Source of the DNA: Silene latifolia
Lineage: Eukaryota > Streptophyta > Magnoliopsida > Caryophyllales > Caryophyllaceae
Assembly: GCF_048544455.1 (NCBI RefSeq)
Contig: NC_133534.1
Coordinates: 123,776,269-123,840,268 of the forward strand
DNA length: 64,000 bases
Direction: 5' to 3'
This document shows, piece after piece, positions 43,903-54,540 of the stretch (the stretch's first letter is position 1; each line of letters starts with the position of its first letter). The notes beneath the pieces are model-generated. The model worked only from the letters and a program-made list of their open reading frames with translations, had not been told where the DNA came from and made no database searches. Both the position numbers and the translations under genes were made by a program.

Positions 43903-45798
43903 CTTAGTGCTCACATTGACACAATCAACTTGAAGTTTGAACAAGCTATGGCTAGACTTGAGGAAAACTCAAAATCATCAAAGCATCATGTTAATGCCAT
44001 GACGGCATCCTCATCAATCCCAAGTGGGATATGTGAGAATTGTGGAACTTTGGGACATGACCAAGGTGAATGTAGGGGAACAAATGAACAAGTGAATGCT
44101 TTCCAAGCATACAAGAGTGGTACCCCTTATTCCAACTTTTACAATGAAAACACCAAATTCCATCCAAATCTCTCATACAAAAGCCAAAATGTTCAAAACC
44201 CTCAAACAACATACACTCCACCACCCATGAGAAACCAAAATCAAAGACTCTTTTACAATCAAAACCAAAGTTACCAAAATCAAAATCCATACAATCACCA
44301 AAATGACCAAGGTTTTGATGTCCAAAAAGCGGTCCTCCAAATGCAAAAGAATCAACAAGAATTTTTCACTCAAATGCAAAAAGATAGCCAAGCAAAGGAA
44401 ACCACCATCAACAACATTCTAGCTCACACCAAGATGTTGGAAACACAATTGACTCAACTAGCATCTTCAAGCTCACAAAGACAAAAGGGGCAATTACCAC
44501 CTCAAAGTAATCCCCCTAGACATGAAACGGTTAGTGCCATTCATTTGAGAAGTGGTACAAGGTATGAAGCACCGAAGAAGCAAGTTGAGGATGAAGTTGT
44601 GGAAGTTAGTGAAAAGGAAGAAATTGTGCAAAACTCCAAAGATGGAGAATCATCAAAAGAAGAAAGTTCAAAGAAAAATGAAGACAAGGCCAAGGAGAAG
44701 GAGCCCATTGTGATTAGACTTCCTTTTCCAAGTCGTCAAGCCAAGCCCAAAATTGATGATCAACTTGGAAAGTTCATGGAAATTGTGAAGAATTTGGAAG
44801 TCTCAATTCCTTTCACGGAATTAATCAATCACGTTCCGGCCTATGCGAAATACATGAAAGATATCCTCACAAAGAAGAAGTCGATCCGGAAGCTTGAGAC
44901 TATCGCCTTCACTAAGGTGAGTTGTGCAATACTTCAAGGGAGTTCACCTCCAAAGTTAAAGTATCCGGGAAGCTTCTCAATACCGTGTACCATTGGCGAC
45001 ACAACGATCAACAAAGCCTTATGTGATCTAGGGGCTAGTGTGAGTGTCATGCCGTACTCGGTAAGTAAAAGGTTGGGGATGGGAGAGCTTAAATGCACCA
45101 ATATCACACTCCAAATGGCCGATAGATCGACGAAGACACCGTTAGGGATATGGGAAGATGTCCCCGTGCGAATTGGGAAGTTTTTCATACCGGTGGACTT
45201 TGTCATTGTTGATATGGAGGAGGATTCCAACATTCCAATCATCCTAGGAAGACCTTTCCTACACACCGTCGGTGCGGTGATTGATGTGAAACATGGTGAG
45301 CTCACTCTAGAAGTGGGAGATGAAAGCATAACTTTTAATCTTGACAAGACTATGAGAGCTCCTCGTTTGCATGAACCATGTTTCATGATTGATCATTATA
45401 GCCGAAAGGATGAAAGGAAGAAATCGGAACTCCAATGGAAGAAGAAAATTGAAGATGCTCCATTCAAAGAGCAAGTGAATTGTGACAAGGAGAGCTTGCA
45501 AAGCTCATCAAAATCAACCAAGGAAGAAGAGGATGGCCTCATTGGCCAAGAGAAAAAATTGGGAGAATTGTCTCCATCGAAGCAAGAGATTTTCAATGAT
45601 CAACTCAATGAAGTTTGTGGCCTTTGGGACGACGAATTTGAAGGGATTTTTAATCCCTACATTGGTAATGCCATCGATCAAGACCAACAACAAGGGCCAA
45701 GGTCTATTGAGAACCTCTACCATGATAATGAACAAGCTTTTGATTACTTCTTCAAGGTGTTGAGCAACATCAACAACACCTTGGACATGCCTCCTTGA
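43903..45798 (+). CDS. B zinc knuckle and aspartic protease part of gag-pro
   Basis: In frame with the upstream gag. The open frame begins by 43930. Zinc knuckle CENCGTLGHDQGEC (CX2CX4HX4C, about 44029-44070); Asn/Gln-rich linker; a Lys/Glu-rich charged linker; protease with CTIGDTTINKALCDLGASVS (catalytic DLGA near 45030), then IPIILGRPFLHTVGAVIDVK (flap/C-terminal). The C-terminus ends NINNTLDMPP with TGA at 45796-45798. Athila elements normally continue into RT; here the gene simply ends after the protease. Without its own start the part may be expressed only through the upstream stop. Confidence 0.88.
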   Translation, partial: LSAHIDTINLKFEQAMARLEENSKSSKHHVNAMTASSSIPSGICENCGTLGHDQGECRGTNEQVNAFQAYKSGTPYSNFYNENTKFHPNLSYKSQNVQNPQTTYTPPPMRNQNQRLFYNQNQSYQNQNPYNHQNDQGFDVQKAVLQMQKNQQEFFTQMQKDSQAKETTINNILAHTKMLETQLTQLASSSSQRQKGQLPPQSNPPRHETVSAIHLRSGTRYEAPKKQVEDEVVEVSEKEEIVQNSKDGESSKEESSKKNEDKAKEKEPIVIRLPFPSRQAKPKIDDQLGKFMEIVKNLEVSIPFTELINHVPAYAKYMKDILTKKKSIRKLETIAFTKVSCAILQGSSPPKLKYPGSFSIPCTIGDTTINKALCDLGASVSVMPYSVSKRLGMGELKCTNITLQMADRSTKTPLGIWEDVPVRIGKFFIPVDFVIVDMEEDSNIPIILGRPFLHTVGAVIDVKHGELTLEVGDESITFNLDKTMRAPRLHEPCFMIDHYSRKDERKKSELQWKKKIEDAPFKEQVNCDKESLQSSSKSTKEEEDGLIGQEKKLGELSPSKQEIFNDQLNEVCGLWDDEFEGIFNPYIGNAIDQDQQQGPRSIENLYHDNEQAFDYFFKVLSNINNTLDMPP

Positions 45799-45817
45799 CA
45801 TCTCATCAAGAATGAGA

Positions 45818-45852
45818 GTTTGGTGGAGTCCTCCCTAAACCACCACTTGTAA
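45818..45852 (+). other. Conserved hairpin block downstream of B gag-pro
   Basis: TGGTGG (45821-45826) and CCACCA (45840-45845) around a 13-base loop, 20 bases after the stop codon. Conserved in A and E. Confidence 0.6.
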
Positions 45853-46148
45853 ATATTTCTAACTCCCTAACTTACATTTCAATTCTTGTATTGCATTTTT
45901 GTCATCTTTGGATTTTTATTTACTTTGATCAAAATAATTGTCATGTTTGAGAGAAAGTGAGGGAGGGACTAACGATTTCAATTGATGTGTAGTGCTTTTA
46001 GCTTAGTGTGGGGATGGCAATTGCCTAGGCTATCCATGCCTTAGTAGTGCCCCCACAATGACGAACACAAGACTTGAAGAAAGAATGGAAGAACGGTATG
46101 GAAAATGCAGTGTGCACGGATGGAACTGAATCCGTGTACACAGGGGAA

Positions 46149-46475
46149 GAATCCGAGCGGATTCCAGAGAATCCGCCCGTCCTGAACTGAGCTAAATTTT
46201 GAAAATTTCTTGACTGTGACTGAATCCGGGCGTCCTGTGAAGAATCCGCCCGTCTTATAGAATCCGTCCGTCTTGTAAGAAAGACGTCCGTCTTTGCAGC
46301 TGAGGAAAACAAGCAAAATTTTCTGGACCGAAATCCGTCCGTCTTTAAGCAAATCCGCCCGTCCCGTGTTCAGCAAATCCGAGCGGATTGTCACAAATCC
46401 GCCCGTCTTTAGGCGAGTTTTGCAAAGGTCAGAAAGCAGAATCCGCACGGATTGGGCAGAATCCGCACGGATTGC
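46149..46475 (+). repeat. AATCCG/CGCCCG phrase array upstream of B ORF1
   Basis: More than ten phrases: ATCCGAGCGGATT, ATCCGCCCGTC, ATCCGTCCGTCTT, AATCCGCACGGATT. Same vocabulary as B's LTR arrays but not an aligned copy of them. Confidence 0.85.
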
Positions 46476-46807
46476 CCCTGCAGATTCGAAAATTTCGGTC
46501 TCTTTAAAACCCCTCCCACCTTCATTCATTCATTCATTCATTCATAAACACTACCCACAACATCAAAACCCTCATCCTCTCCATCACAAAAACAAAAACC
46601 CTCAACAACATTCACCAAATACAAATCAAACCATCCTTCCAACAACAAATCAATCACTCCTTCCTCAATAAAAATTAAAACCAAGCACAAAATCTTCAAC
46701 CTTTGAGTCGATTTTTGATTTCATAAAGGCAAAGCCTTTCACCTTCAAATCGATTTGGGCATACTACAAATTGAAGATTTTTCATTCTTTTCTTGGTTAG
46801 TTCATCA

Positions 46808-48400
46808 ATGGCAAGGACTAAGGGAGCAACAAAGGCAGCAAAGGCACCAAAGGCTAAGGCACTCTCACAAAGGCAAAAGGCTCTTCAAACAAAGAAAGCA
46901 TTGGCTATGGTGGTAGCAACACCAAACTTGGAAGTGCAACAACAACAACAACCTTCTATGGGAGCAATAACACCTTCTACTCCGGTAATTGATCAACTTT
47001 TGCATTATCCGGAGGTAACTTTTATTTCCGATACCCATAGAAATACCTTTGTCAAGTTTTCTATGAAGTCATTACAATCCACCAAATTCATATGTGAAGA
47101 TACCTTAAAAAAATTGGGTGTTCTTGAACAAACAAAAGCCTTTTTCAATGCCATGGGGTTGAAGAAATTGTTTGAAACAAGGGAATTGACATACCCCTCC
47201 CTTACCTTGGAATTTTTAAGTTCTTTGAAAGTCACCAAAGTTGAGAATAGGGAGAATCTCGAGTTTCGTCTAGCTAATGTTAGTAGACGCATTACCTTTA
47301 GGGAATTGGGTGAAATTTTTGGTCTTAGTGATGAACCGAGTTATTTTAAGAGTTATGGAAAGTATGACCCCGAACCTCTTTGGGAGGCAATCTCCGGGAA
47401 GAAATTTGAGGATTTTCATGCGAGTCGTGCTCTTTTGGTCCACCATCCGGGCATAAGAGTATGGCACAAGGTCGTGGGTAACACCATAATTGCTAGGAAA
47501 GATACCAACCATTTCACAAGACTTGATTTTATTCTCCTTGAATCGGCTTTGAATATCGGAAGAGTTCACACCAAGCCTTACAATTCTTTGAGGCTCTTGG
47601 TAGATAGATGGCTCAACATTGATTGTGGGAAGAAGGGCACGACCGTTATTGTCAATGGCGGCCTAGTCACACTCCTAGCCAAGCACTTTGATCCTAACTT
47701 CAATAAGGATAACAAGTACAAAGCAAAGGAGGGTGGCCATCTTGTTGATATGCATACTATGATTCACAAGTTCAAGTGGGTTGCCCATAACCCCCTTGAC
47801 ACTAAGTATGGATGGCTCACTAGTGAAGCTAGATCGTTCACCTTGCCTTCAAAGATTTGCCGTCTAAGCGTCCACCGGACCAATTATCTACTTCCCCTTT
47901 CCAAAGAAGCCGAGTATATCATTCAACAACAAAAGGGTGATCTTGAAATGCCCTCCTCTTCCATTGTCATACCACCTTACCCCTTTAAGTATGAAGAGTT
48001 CAAGCCGGAAGGAGTTGAAGTTGGGAAAGACTATGTGACTCTTCTCATGCAAGCAATGCACAAGCAAGCCTATGAAGATCGGAAAAATGCCTACTTGGCT
48101 CAATATCCACCCCTCCTACATTTAGCTAGGCAAGGACTACTTGATCCATCTTGTCCTTTGCCTAGTTGGGCGGATAGAGAAGTCTTATTTCCGGGTGCAT
48201 CTAGGGTCGTTTTGGGTGACAATGAGGTTGTTGGAAATGATGAAGAAGTTGATGATAATATTGAGGAAGAAGCAAGTGAAGGAGAAAAGGATGGTGAAGA
48301 TGAAGATGAGGAAGAAAGTGAAGAAGCAAATGACAAGGAAAGTGGCAATGTGACCACTTCTCATGAGGGAAGTGATGGTGATAGAATGATGGAAGATTAG
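46808..48400 (+). CDS. B ORF1-like protein (ATHILA ORF1 family), intact
   Basis: 530 residues from ATG 46808 (MARTKGATKAAKAPKAKALS), the start that matches A; a TTG start 15 bases upstream is less likely. Residues 1-35 are Lys/Ala-rich and resemble a histone H3 tail. Residues about 60-115 (FICEDTLKKLGVLEQTKAF) lead to the conserved body: SLTLEFLSSLKVTK, NVSRRITFRELGEIFGLS, ALLVHHPGIRVWHKVVGNT, RSFTLPSKICRLSVHRTNY, PYPFKYEEFKPEGV. The last 60 residues are mostly Glu/Asp. There is no signal peptide or clear membrane segment, so an envelope role is unsupported. Function unknown. Intact while gag-pro has one stop. Confidence 0.87.
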   Translation: MARTKGATKAAKAPKAKALSQRQKALQTKKALAMVVATPNLEVQQQQQPSMGAITPSTPVIDQLLHYPEVTFISDTHRNTFVKFSMKSLQSTKFICEDTLKKLGVLEQTKAFFNAMGLKKLFETRELTYPSLTLEFLSSLKVTKVENRENLEFRLANVSRRITFRELGEIFGLSDEPSYFKSYGKYDPEPLWEAISGKKFEDFHASRALLVHHPGIRVWHKVVGNTIIARKDTNHFTRLDFILLESALNIGRVHTKPYNSLRLLVDRWLNIDCGKKGTTVIVNGGLVTLLAKHFDPNFNKDNKYKAKEGGHLVDMHTMIHKFKWVAHNPLDTKYGWLTSEARSFTLPSKICRLSVHRTNYLLPLSKEAEYIIQQQKGDLEMPSSSIVIPPYPFKYEEFKPEGVEVGKDYVTLLMQAMHKQAYEDRKNAYLAQYPPLLHLARQGLLDPSCPLPSWADREVLFPGASRVVLGDNEVVGNDEEVDDNIEEEASEGEKDGEDEDEEESEEANDKESGNVTTSHEGSDGDRMMED

Positions 48401-50456
48401 CAAGCCTTGGAGACTCCTACACTCTCATGGTTTGTCTATTTCTCTCTTTATATTTTATTTCATTTTGATCATTGTTGAAGTAGTCCTAGCCCCATTAGAG
48501 GACTCACACCTCGGTACCATTGAGGTGTTCTCATTCTATTGTTCCCATTTTCAAAATCCAAAATGACAAATTAGTTTCATGCATAGCATAGTGTATGCAT
48601 GAACTATACCCATCCTTGGACATTAGCAATAGTGTCTCACTCGGTTTAGGGAAGTTAATGCATACACAACGGGAGGTAATCTAAATTATCCTCTCCGTCA
48701 TAACAAAAAAACCATGCATCATGTAGTGTAGCTTAGTATAGATTGCATTTAGTATAGAAATCATGCATCATCTTTGCATAATTTCTATCATTTTGGCCAT
48801 TGAGGACAATGCCCATATTAGTGTGGGGATGGGAATTCTAACATTTAACTCTTATTCAAAAATTCAAAAAAATTGAAAATTTTCAAAAACCATAAAAATT
48901 TGAAAATTGAAAACCCAAAAACATGTTTATTTCCTTTTGTAGTCTTGTATATATTGTCTTGTATATATTGTGTTTGTTCTATCCTTATTCACATTGATTG
49001 ACTACGCCACATCCGAGACATGAGGATATTGAAGACCGCATGGTATGATCTTTCCAATCTCCTTTTTCCTCTTTATGTTAATGACTATGTGGCTTTATTT
49101 TGATTGATGCGGTATAACAATGTGAATTTAGGACTTGCATTTAGTTTATATGTCATATTAGTTGATAGAACCACTTGCATTAGGATGTTTATATTAGTTG
49201 CATCATGGCATGTAGTTGCATGTTAGAAATGTTTTGAAAAATGCCTATTTAGGAACTTTGACAAGAGCAACTAAGCCATTATAAATACTTGTTCAACTTA
49301 AGACTTTGCCTACTAGAATGGTTGTAAAACACCCTAGATAGTGTCATACTAGTGTCTTTTGACCCATGACCCAAGGCCTAGTCAAGGGTTTGCATGTGAG
49401 TCACCTATCCAACCCCGTGATGCGATGTGGACTTGGTTAACTTGTCTAGGTGACCTTGTTTGACCTTGTGGTAAGGCAACCCAAAAATATTTTCTATCAA
49501 TAAGCTTGAAGTGCTCATTTCAAAGAAATTTTGTCATGTGGAAGTAATGTAATGCCAAGGAAACCTCAAATGTTATGAATTGTTGAAAGTTGAGAAAGTT
49601 AAGTTGTTTTGATGGAGGCGTACCACTTCGATGTGCTTTGGTGCGGAATCCATTGAATTGGGCCCCCATACGGTTGTGAATTCGGCCGCCCAGAGACAGA
49701 GTGACTATCACCCCGAAAAGCTATTGTCTAGAGGTTAACCGGTTGCCTAATAAGCGATTGGCGAAAGCAAAGGACACTAGCCGGAAGGGACAAACCCCAT
49801 CTTAAATTTTTGAAATGTGAAAGTGAAATGAGGACAATTTTGAATACTAGTCATATCCACCCGTTGTGAATAAAGATTTGAGCATTTCATTCCCAAAAAG
49901 CCTTTTGTCAAGCCACTTGGTCGAGCTTGGGACGATCCATGACCTTTACTTTTGTAGAGAATTCGAGACTTGTCATGTCATATGCCACTAGCATCATAGG
50001 GATCATCATTCCACCACCATCCGATCGCTCTTGACGAAAGCATTTGGAAATTGAGGACGAAAGTAGTCTAGTTTAACACCATTTGGAGGTGATTTAGTGC
50101 CATCCTCTTAGACTTAGTAATTTGTTGAACTAGTATTTGTGAAGGATTACATGCTCTTAAATTTGTTCCTCTTTAGTGCCTCCGCCACTTGATGAGGGAG
50201 TGGCTATTCGTTTTGTAGATGCATCCATTATGTGTTTTTGTGTGCTTAAAGTTTGGATGTGTCGCCATTTTGGCAAGACCCACCTTGCCTTGCAAGAAGG
50301 CATCCTACCTCATGGTTGTCTTGTTGTGAGTTGAAGGGGCGGAGTGAGACCCGCTAATTGTCTCATATCGGCTATATTATTAGGATAGGTTAGTATTGGT
50401 CCTAGTCTTTGTCACCTCTTTACTCGGGACGAGCAAAGGTTCGGTTTGGGGATATT
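48401..50456 (+). other. B 3' untranslated region and polypurine tract
   Basis: About 2.05 kb without a gene; it aligns to A's divided 3' UTR (18179-19115 and 4476-5509, reversed). It contains A/T-rich TTTTCAAAAA stretches (48850-48920) and ends with GGTTTGGGGATATT (about 50443-50456), the purine tract. No pol remnant seen. Confidence 0.85.
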
Positions 50457-52212
50457 TGATGTGACCATAATTGGCGCATATTTAGCCCCCGAATTAGCCT
50501 TGTCCCCATGCTTTTTAGTGCTTATTTGGGTCATTTCTTATCTTTAGTTTTTTGTTTTGCATATTCTTTGAGATTTTGATCCCTTGGTAGGAAAGGAGTA
50601 AGAATATTGCATTTTCATGGCAAAACGAGACTAAATTGATCGAATTCAATGACCAAGCATCAAGGAGAGAAAAGATTAGAAGGCCTTTGTACATATCATA
50701 GTAGAAGAGCAATGTTGAGAAAGGATCCTTGAGTCCCCAAGGAAATCCCCAAGGAATTTATGAAGAAAAGGGAAGAAAAGAAGAAGATTTGTTGCTGACT
50801 GAAAATTCGAGCGGATTGTCACCAATCCGTCCGTCCCGCAGCAGCACAATCCGAGCGGCTTTGCCACAATCCGCTCGGATTCCCCCTCCACAATCTTCCC
50901 GGATTCCCCTGAATCCGCTCGGATTCCAACGCCAGAATCCGCCCGTCCCGACCCTTTTCCGCCCGGATTCTAGCACAGCACGGATTGTCTTCTACAAGCT
51001 ACGAAGAAAGAAGCCCTTCTCTCAGAAAATACCGGCTCCTCCTTGCTCAACTTAAAAAGTGTAATTACTAGTTTAGCCCTTAGTTAACCCTAATGCATCC
51101 TCCCTAATTTCCACTATAAATACCCCATTAGTCTAATTAGAGGAGCATGTTCTTCTTATCAATAATTAGTGTAGTTAATATCCATCAAATCTCTCTTTAA
51201 TATTGTAATCAAGTATTAATCAAGTTTTAATCCAAGTTTTAGTTCTTCAATCTCTCTTTTGTTCATCCTTTATTTTGGGTAATTGAAGATTATTTTGGGT
51301 TATTGTTGGGAGATTGACAACCTCTCAATCAAGCATTCAAGTACTTCTTTTATCTTTCCTTTTTTATTGGAATCATTAGTAGGTATAATCTCTTAATCCC
51401 TTTTTAATTATTGTTAATTACTTTCATTTATTCATCATGTTTCATATTGTTGGTATGATTGACAACCTTGCTAGCATGATCAACATGATAATGAGTGAGT
51501 AGTCTCTTAGCTAGGGTTAATGGGTGATTAGGGGAAACCAACATGGGGAATGATTCATGCTTAAATTAATATGCTTTCATGTTTTATTTGCTTGCTTGTT
51601 TTGATCTCAACTCATGCACATGTTATATTTGATGAAATGCTAAGCCTATGAATCCTTGCATTTACTATCATCTTGTATCTTTTCAATGAGACTTGTAAGA
51701 CATAACCCAACTCGAGTCTCATTAGACCATGCATGTTGTTGAGTAGGGAAGATTAAGTCGACTTGTAGGTGTTGTACAATCTAATCGATTCGGCTCCGGG
51801 ACCTAAACTTTCCTAAGATTGTAAGATATAACCCAACTCAATCCATCACAACAATAATTGCTTGCTTATAATTTGAGAACATGTTTGTATGATCATATCC
51901 CATGATTCTCCTATGATCCCATGACACCCTAGTGCCTTTAATCAATTGTTTACACCCCTTTAATTCATCTTGCTTGTTTATTTTCATTGCTATTTTAGTT
52001 TAGTAACCTTCTACATCAACCCAATTTGTGACACCCCTTAGACACCAATAGTTACAATAGAAATCTCATTTCAACTCCCATCCCTTGGGATCCGACCTTT
52101 ACTTGCCTCTTTACTAATTGTAGAGTTGTTTGTGGAGCTATAAATTGTGTTTTGATTCGACCGTGACCAACGACCACATCTTAATTTGTGAACACTTAGC
52201 GGGATCGCATCA
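50457..52212 (+). repeat. Element B 3' LTR
   Basis: 1756 bp, about 33 substitutions from the 5' LTR by eye. Phrase array 50803-50988 and TATA core 51114-51122. Several of the substitutions fall in the array and remove CpG sites. Confidence 0.96.
50803..50988 (+). repeat. AATCCG phrase array in B 3' LTR
   Basis: Copy of the 5' LTR array (41453-41639) with changes such as AATCCG to AATTCG and ATCCGCCC to ATCTTCCC. Confidence 0.85.
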
Positions 52213-52217
52213 TAGTG

Positions 52218-52748
52218 GTACAAGGATTAGGTTAACTAAGGGCTTAAATGACGATTACACCCTTTAATCTACGTTCAAGGCCTTGCAAGTCCTCAGAAAG
52301 GATGCTCGATCTCTTGCTCGAAGATAGCCATGCTATATGGGGAGATGCCCGACCTGGCATTGGGAACGCCCGTCCAGTGCCTGGGGCGCCCGGACCGACT
52401 TTTGGTCGCCCGTCCTCAAGGGCTTTTCTTCTTCTTGCTTGGCTCCCTCGTGATCCGTGGGGATCAATGAGGAGCCGTGAGAGTCCTTTGTCATTGCCCA
52501 TTTCATTGTTTTATTGATTTAGGCCTTTAGTGTTAATCCTCTTTGTTGCTTGGTCGTTATATGCTATCAATTTAGCTCCGCTTCACTCCATCTAGCCAAG
52601 TTAGTGCTCTTCTCCTACAAAGGACACAAATCCTCATTGAAAATGCATAGAAGGAAGCTAAAGACAAGAAATGACCCTAATACATACTAAAATGCATAGG
52701 AACTAGGCTAGTTACGGGACTAAATGTGCGTAAAAAGGAGTCACATCA
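52218..52748 (-). repeat. Element E right LTR, part 2
   Basis: Continues 39958-41106 after the B insertion and its TSD (52213-52217). On minus this holds the LTR start (TGATGTGACTCC). Phrase cluster 52341-52416 (GCCCGACC, CGCCCGTCC, CGCCCGGAC) matches the left LTR. Confidence 0.88.
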
Positions 52749-53246
52749 TGGTGTTATCAGCATAATGTCAAGAGAACTCCACTGCAATATCTTCGAATGT
52801 TGGGATTCTCTTTAGATCGAGCTTGTAATACCAATCCTTTGGATGCTCACCTAGTGATTGAGCAAAGATCTTAGTCAGCAAATCAGCAGGTACCCCTTTC
52901 AGCGAGAGATACTCCTTATAATCCCGAATGTGTTGAATCAGGTCTTCAGTTCTCTTGAATAGAATGTCAGTTAAGGTGAAATTCGTAGGAAGTTTGTCTT
53001 GGACTAGAGCATAGGTCTTCGCATTCTTCTTATGAATGTTCTCACCAATTGATTTCAGCATTTGTTCCTCCAGAAGCTTAAACCGTATCTCTAAATCAGA
53101 CGGTGGAGGTGGAGGTGGAGGTGGAGGTGGATTATCCCCACTAAATTTCGCTTCCATGGTATCCATTCGGGCCGTCATTTGGGTTAAGCATCGGTAAGTT
53201 TGGCAATGTTAGCTTCCATGGTTTTCAGTCGGGTTTGCGGTGGCCT
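52749..53246 (-). pseudogene. gag: Element I gag, N-terminal part (Ogre/Tat-like)
   Basis: Minus-strand frame 52768-53178: MTARMDTMEAKFSGDN, a run of ten prolines (coded by a GGTGGA microsatellite, about 53101-53132), then LEEQMLKSIGENIHKKNAKT, PADLLTKIFAQSLGEHPKDWYY and FEDIAVEFS. The last three are typical gag signatures of the Ogre/Tat lineage. A TGA follows EFS; the frame then reaches the E insertion point and continues at 28659. Upstream (53179-53246) the N-terminus is readable only after a frameshift. Copia element G begins at 53247. Confidence 0.85.
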
Positions 53247-54540
53247 TGTTAGGTTTAATTACCTATTATTAGACTCCTCTAATAGTGAACTAATTAACTT
53301 CTTAATTATTTGTTCTTTAGATCTTGTGCATGCATAACAAAATAAGAGATTTATGAGGAAAAACAATGTCCCTTACATTGTATATAGGTTCGAAATTTTG
53401 GTCACAAATAAGGTCACCTTCCTTATTTGTTCTTGAGCTTAAACTGTTGGATGATCCTCCAAAATCCCAAAGTAGAGATCCTCCTTAGATTGCACCCAAG
53501 ACCAATCCCTTAAACTAGTATACTAATTAACTAGATTAATACACTAGTACCCTTAAAATTAATTCTAATATTATCACTATTACTACACTAGTAATCTTAT
53601 TTTGATATTAGAATGGAAGAACAAATTCTTGTATTTCTAAAAACTTGTTTTAGAGAGATTGAGAGAGCTAGAGAATATTTTTGCATGTGTTTATTATCAT
53701 GAGTAATAAGAGAACCAAAATCTCTTTAAAAGAAAGAGGAGGGCCGGATGGAGTATGTCCAAAGAGGGCATCTTACTTTATCCTTTTTGTCTTCACAAGA
53801 AATGGATGTGTAAGATGTGTAAGAGTAGGTGTAAGGCTAGTTGTAGGTAGGCTTCATCATGCTATTTTTATCAAATAAAATAATACAACCATAACCCACT
53901 AATACTTCCTCCATTTCGGTTCAACCTACATAAAATGGACTACCATTTTATTTTGTCAATTCGTCATTTGTCACACAATATGTCACATATAGTATATTAC
54001 ATGTTATTAATTAATTTAATGCACATTTATCACATAAATATCATTTTATAAATTAATTAAATTACATACAACAAATTGACTAGTGATACTTGATTACATA
54101 AATAAAATGGGTTATATAATTATAATTCACAACATCTTGTAATTATAATTAACCATTCATTCTTATCTTAATTGTTTCTCAAACAATAATCAATTTTAGT
54201 AATAAAGTATTTCAATTACTAAAATAAATCTTATTTAATCCCATTACAATAAGATATAAATATTCTTTCTCACAAATGAATTGTTCAATTTTAAGGGATT
54301 GATTAACTTGTATCACCATACAATTAATCAATTTGTCTATTAAGGGAATTGTCCTTTAGGTGTGACCTTAAGGGATCAACTGACCACCACCGTCAAATGA
54401 CGGTAATGTCAAACTCTAGTTAGCCAATCATTACCGATTAATGATGATCAGTCGAATATATAATGAATCATCCTTTACGTATTCTTAATAAGAGATTTAA
54501 ACATGTGATCGCACTATTGTTGAGGACACATTTTCCAACA
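53247..54540 (-). repeat. Element G left LTR (3' LTR)
   Basis: About 1.29 kb, plus strand TGTTAGGTTTAATT ... TTTTCCAACA. The minus-strand start TGTTGGAAAATGTGTCC matches F's LTR start. The following AATCTCCCACTTGTCC is shared with F. Confidence 0.78.

Larger units (their letters stand above)
45799..46807 (+). promoter_or_regulatory. B spacer between gag-pro and ORF1
   Basis: No gene. In order: the conserved hairpin block (45818-45852), AT-rich text, the AATCCG/CGCCCG phrase array (46149-46475), a TTTAAAA TATA-like box (about 46502-46509) followed by CCCCTCC, an (ATTC)n run (about 46523-46545) and an A/C-rich leader to ORF1. The order copies the LTR promoter (array, TATA, CCCC). Confidence 0.55.
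41107..52212 (+). mobile_element. Element B: near-intact Athila-like non-autonomous element
   Basis: 11.1 kb, LTRs both 1756 bp, perfect TSD tagtg (41102-41106, 52213-52217), tRNA-Asp-type primer site, purine tract. Order: gag-protease (one stop), spacer with phrase array, complete ORF1, 2-kb 3' UTR. No RT, RNase H or integrase anywhere, as in sister element A, so the lack is a family trait. LTRs differ at about 33 sites (about 2%). Inserted into the TATA region of E's right LTR. Confidence 0.95.
28660..52748 (-). mobile_element. Element E: diverged Athila-like element, hit by F and B
   Basis: Minus-strand element with TGATG..CATCA ends. Left LTR 28660-30106 (truncated); right LTR 39958-41106 plus 52218-52748 (split by B). 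Flanking 5-mers cggtg (28655-28659) and tggtg (52749-52753) form a one-mismatch TSD inside element I's gag. Interior: a gag-like gene in two parts separated by element F. The stretch from the end of the left LTR to just after gag has been deleted, removing any ORF1, 3' UTR and purine tract. More eroded than A or B. Confidence 0.85.

Noticed and set aside
46793..46807. Upstream TTG start for ORF1
   Set aside because: The ATG at 46808 matches the start in element A; the 5-codon extension is not conserved.
46808..48400. ORF1 as an envelope-like protein
   Set aside because: No signal peptide or clear membrane segment is visible; the ends are basic and acidic. Family position alone does not support it.
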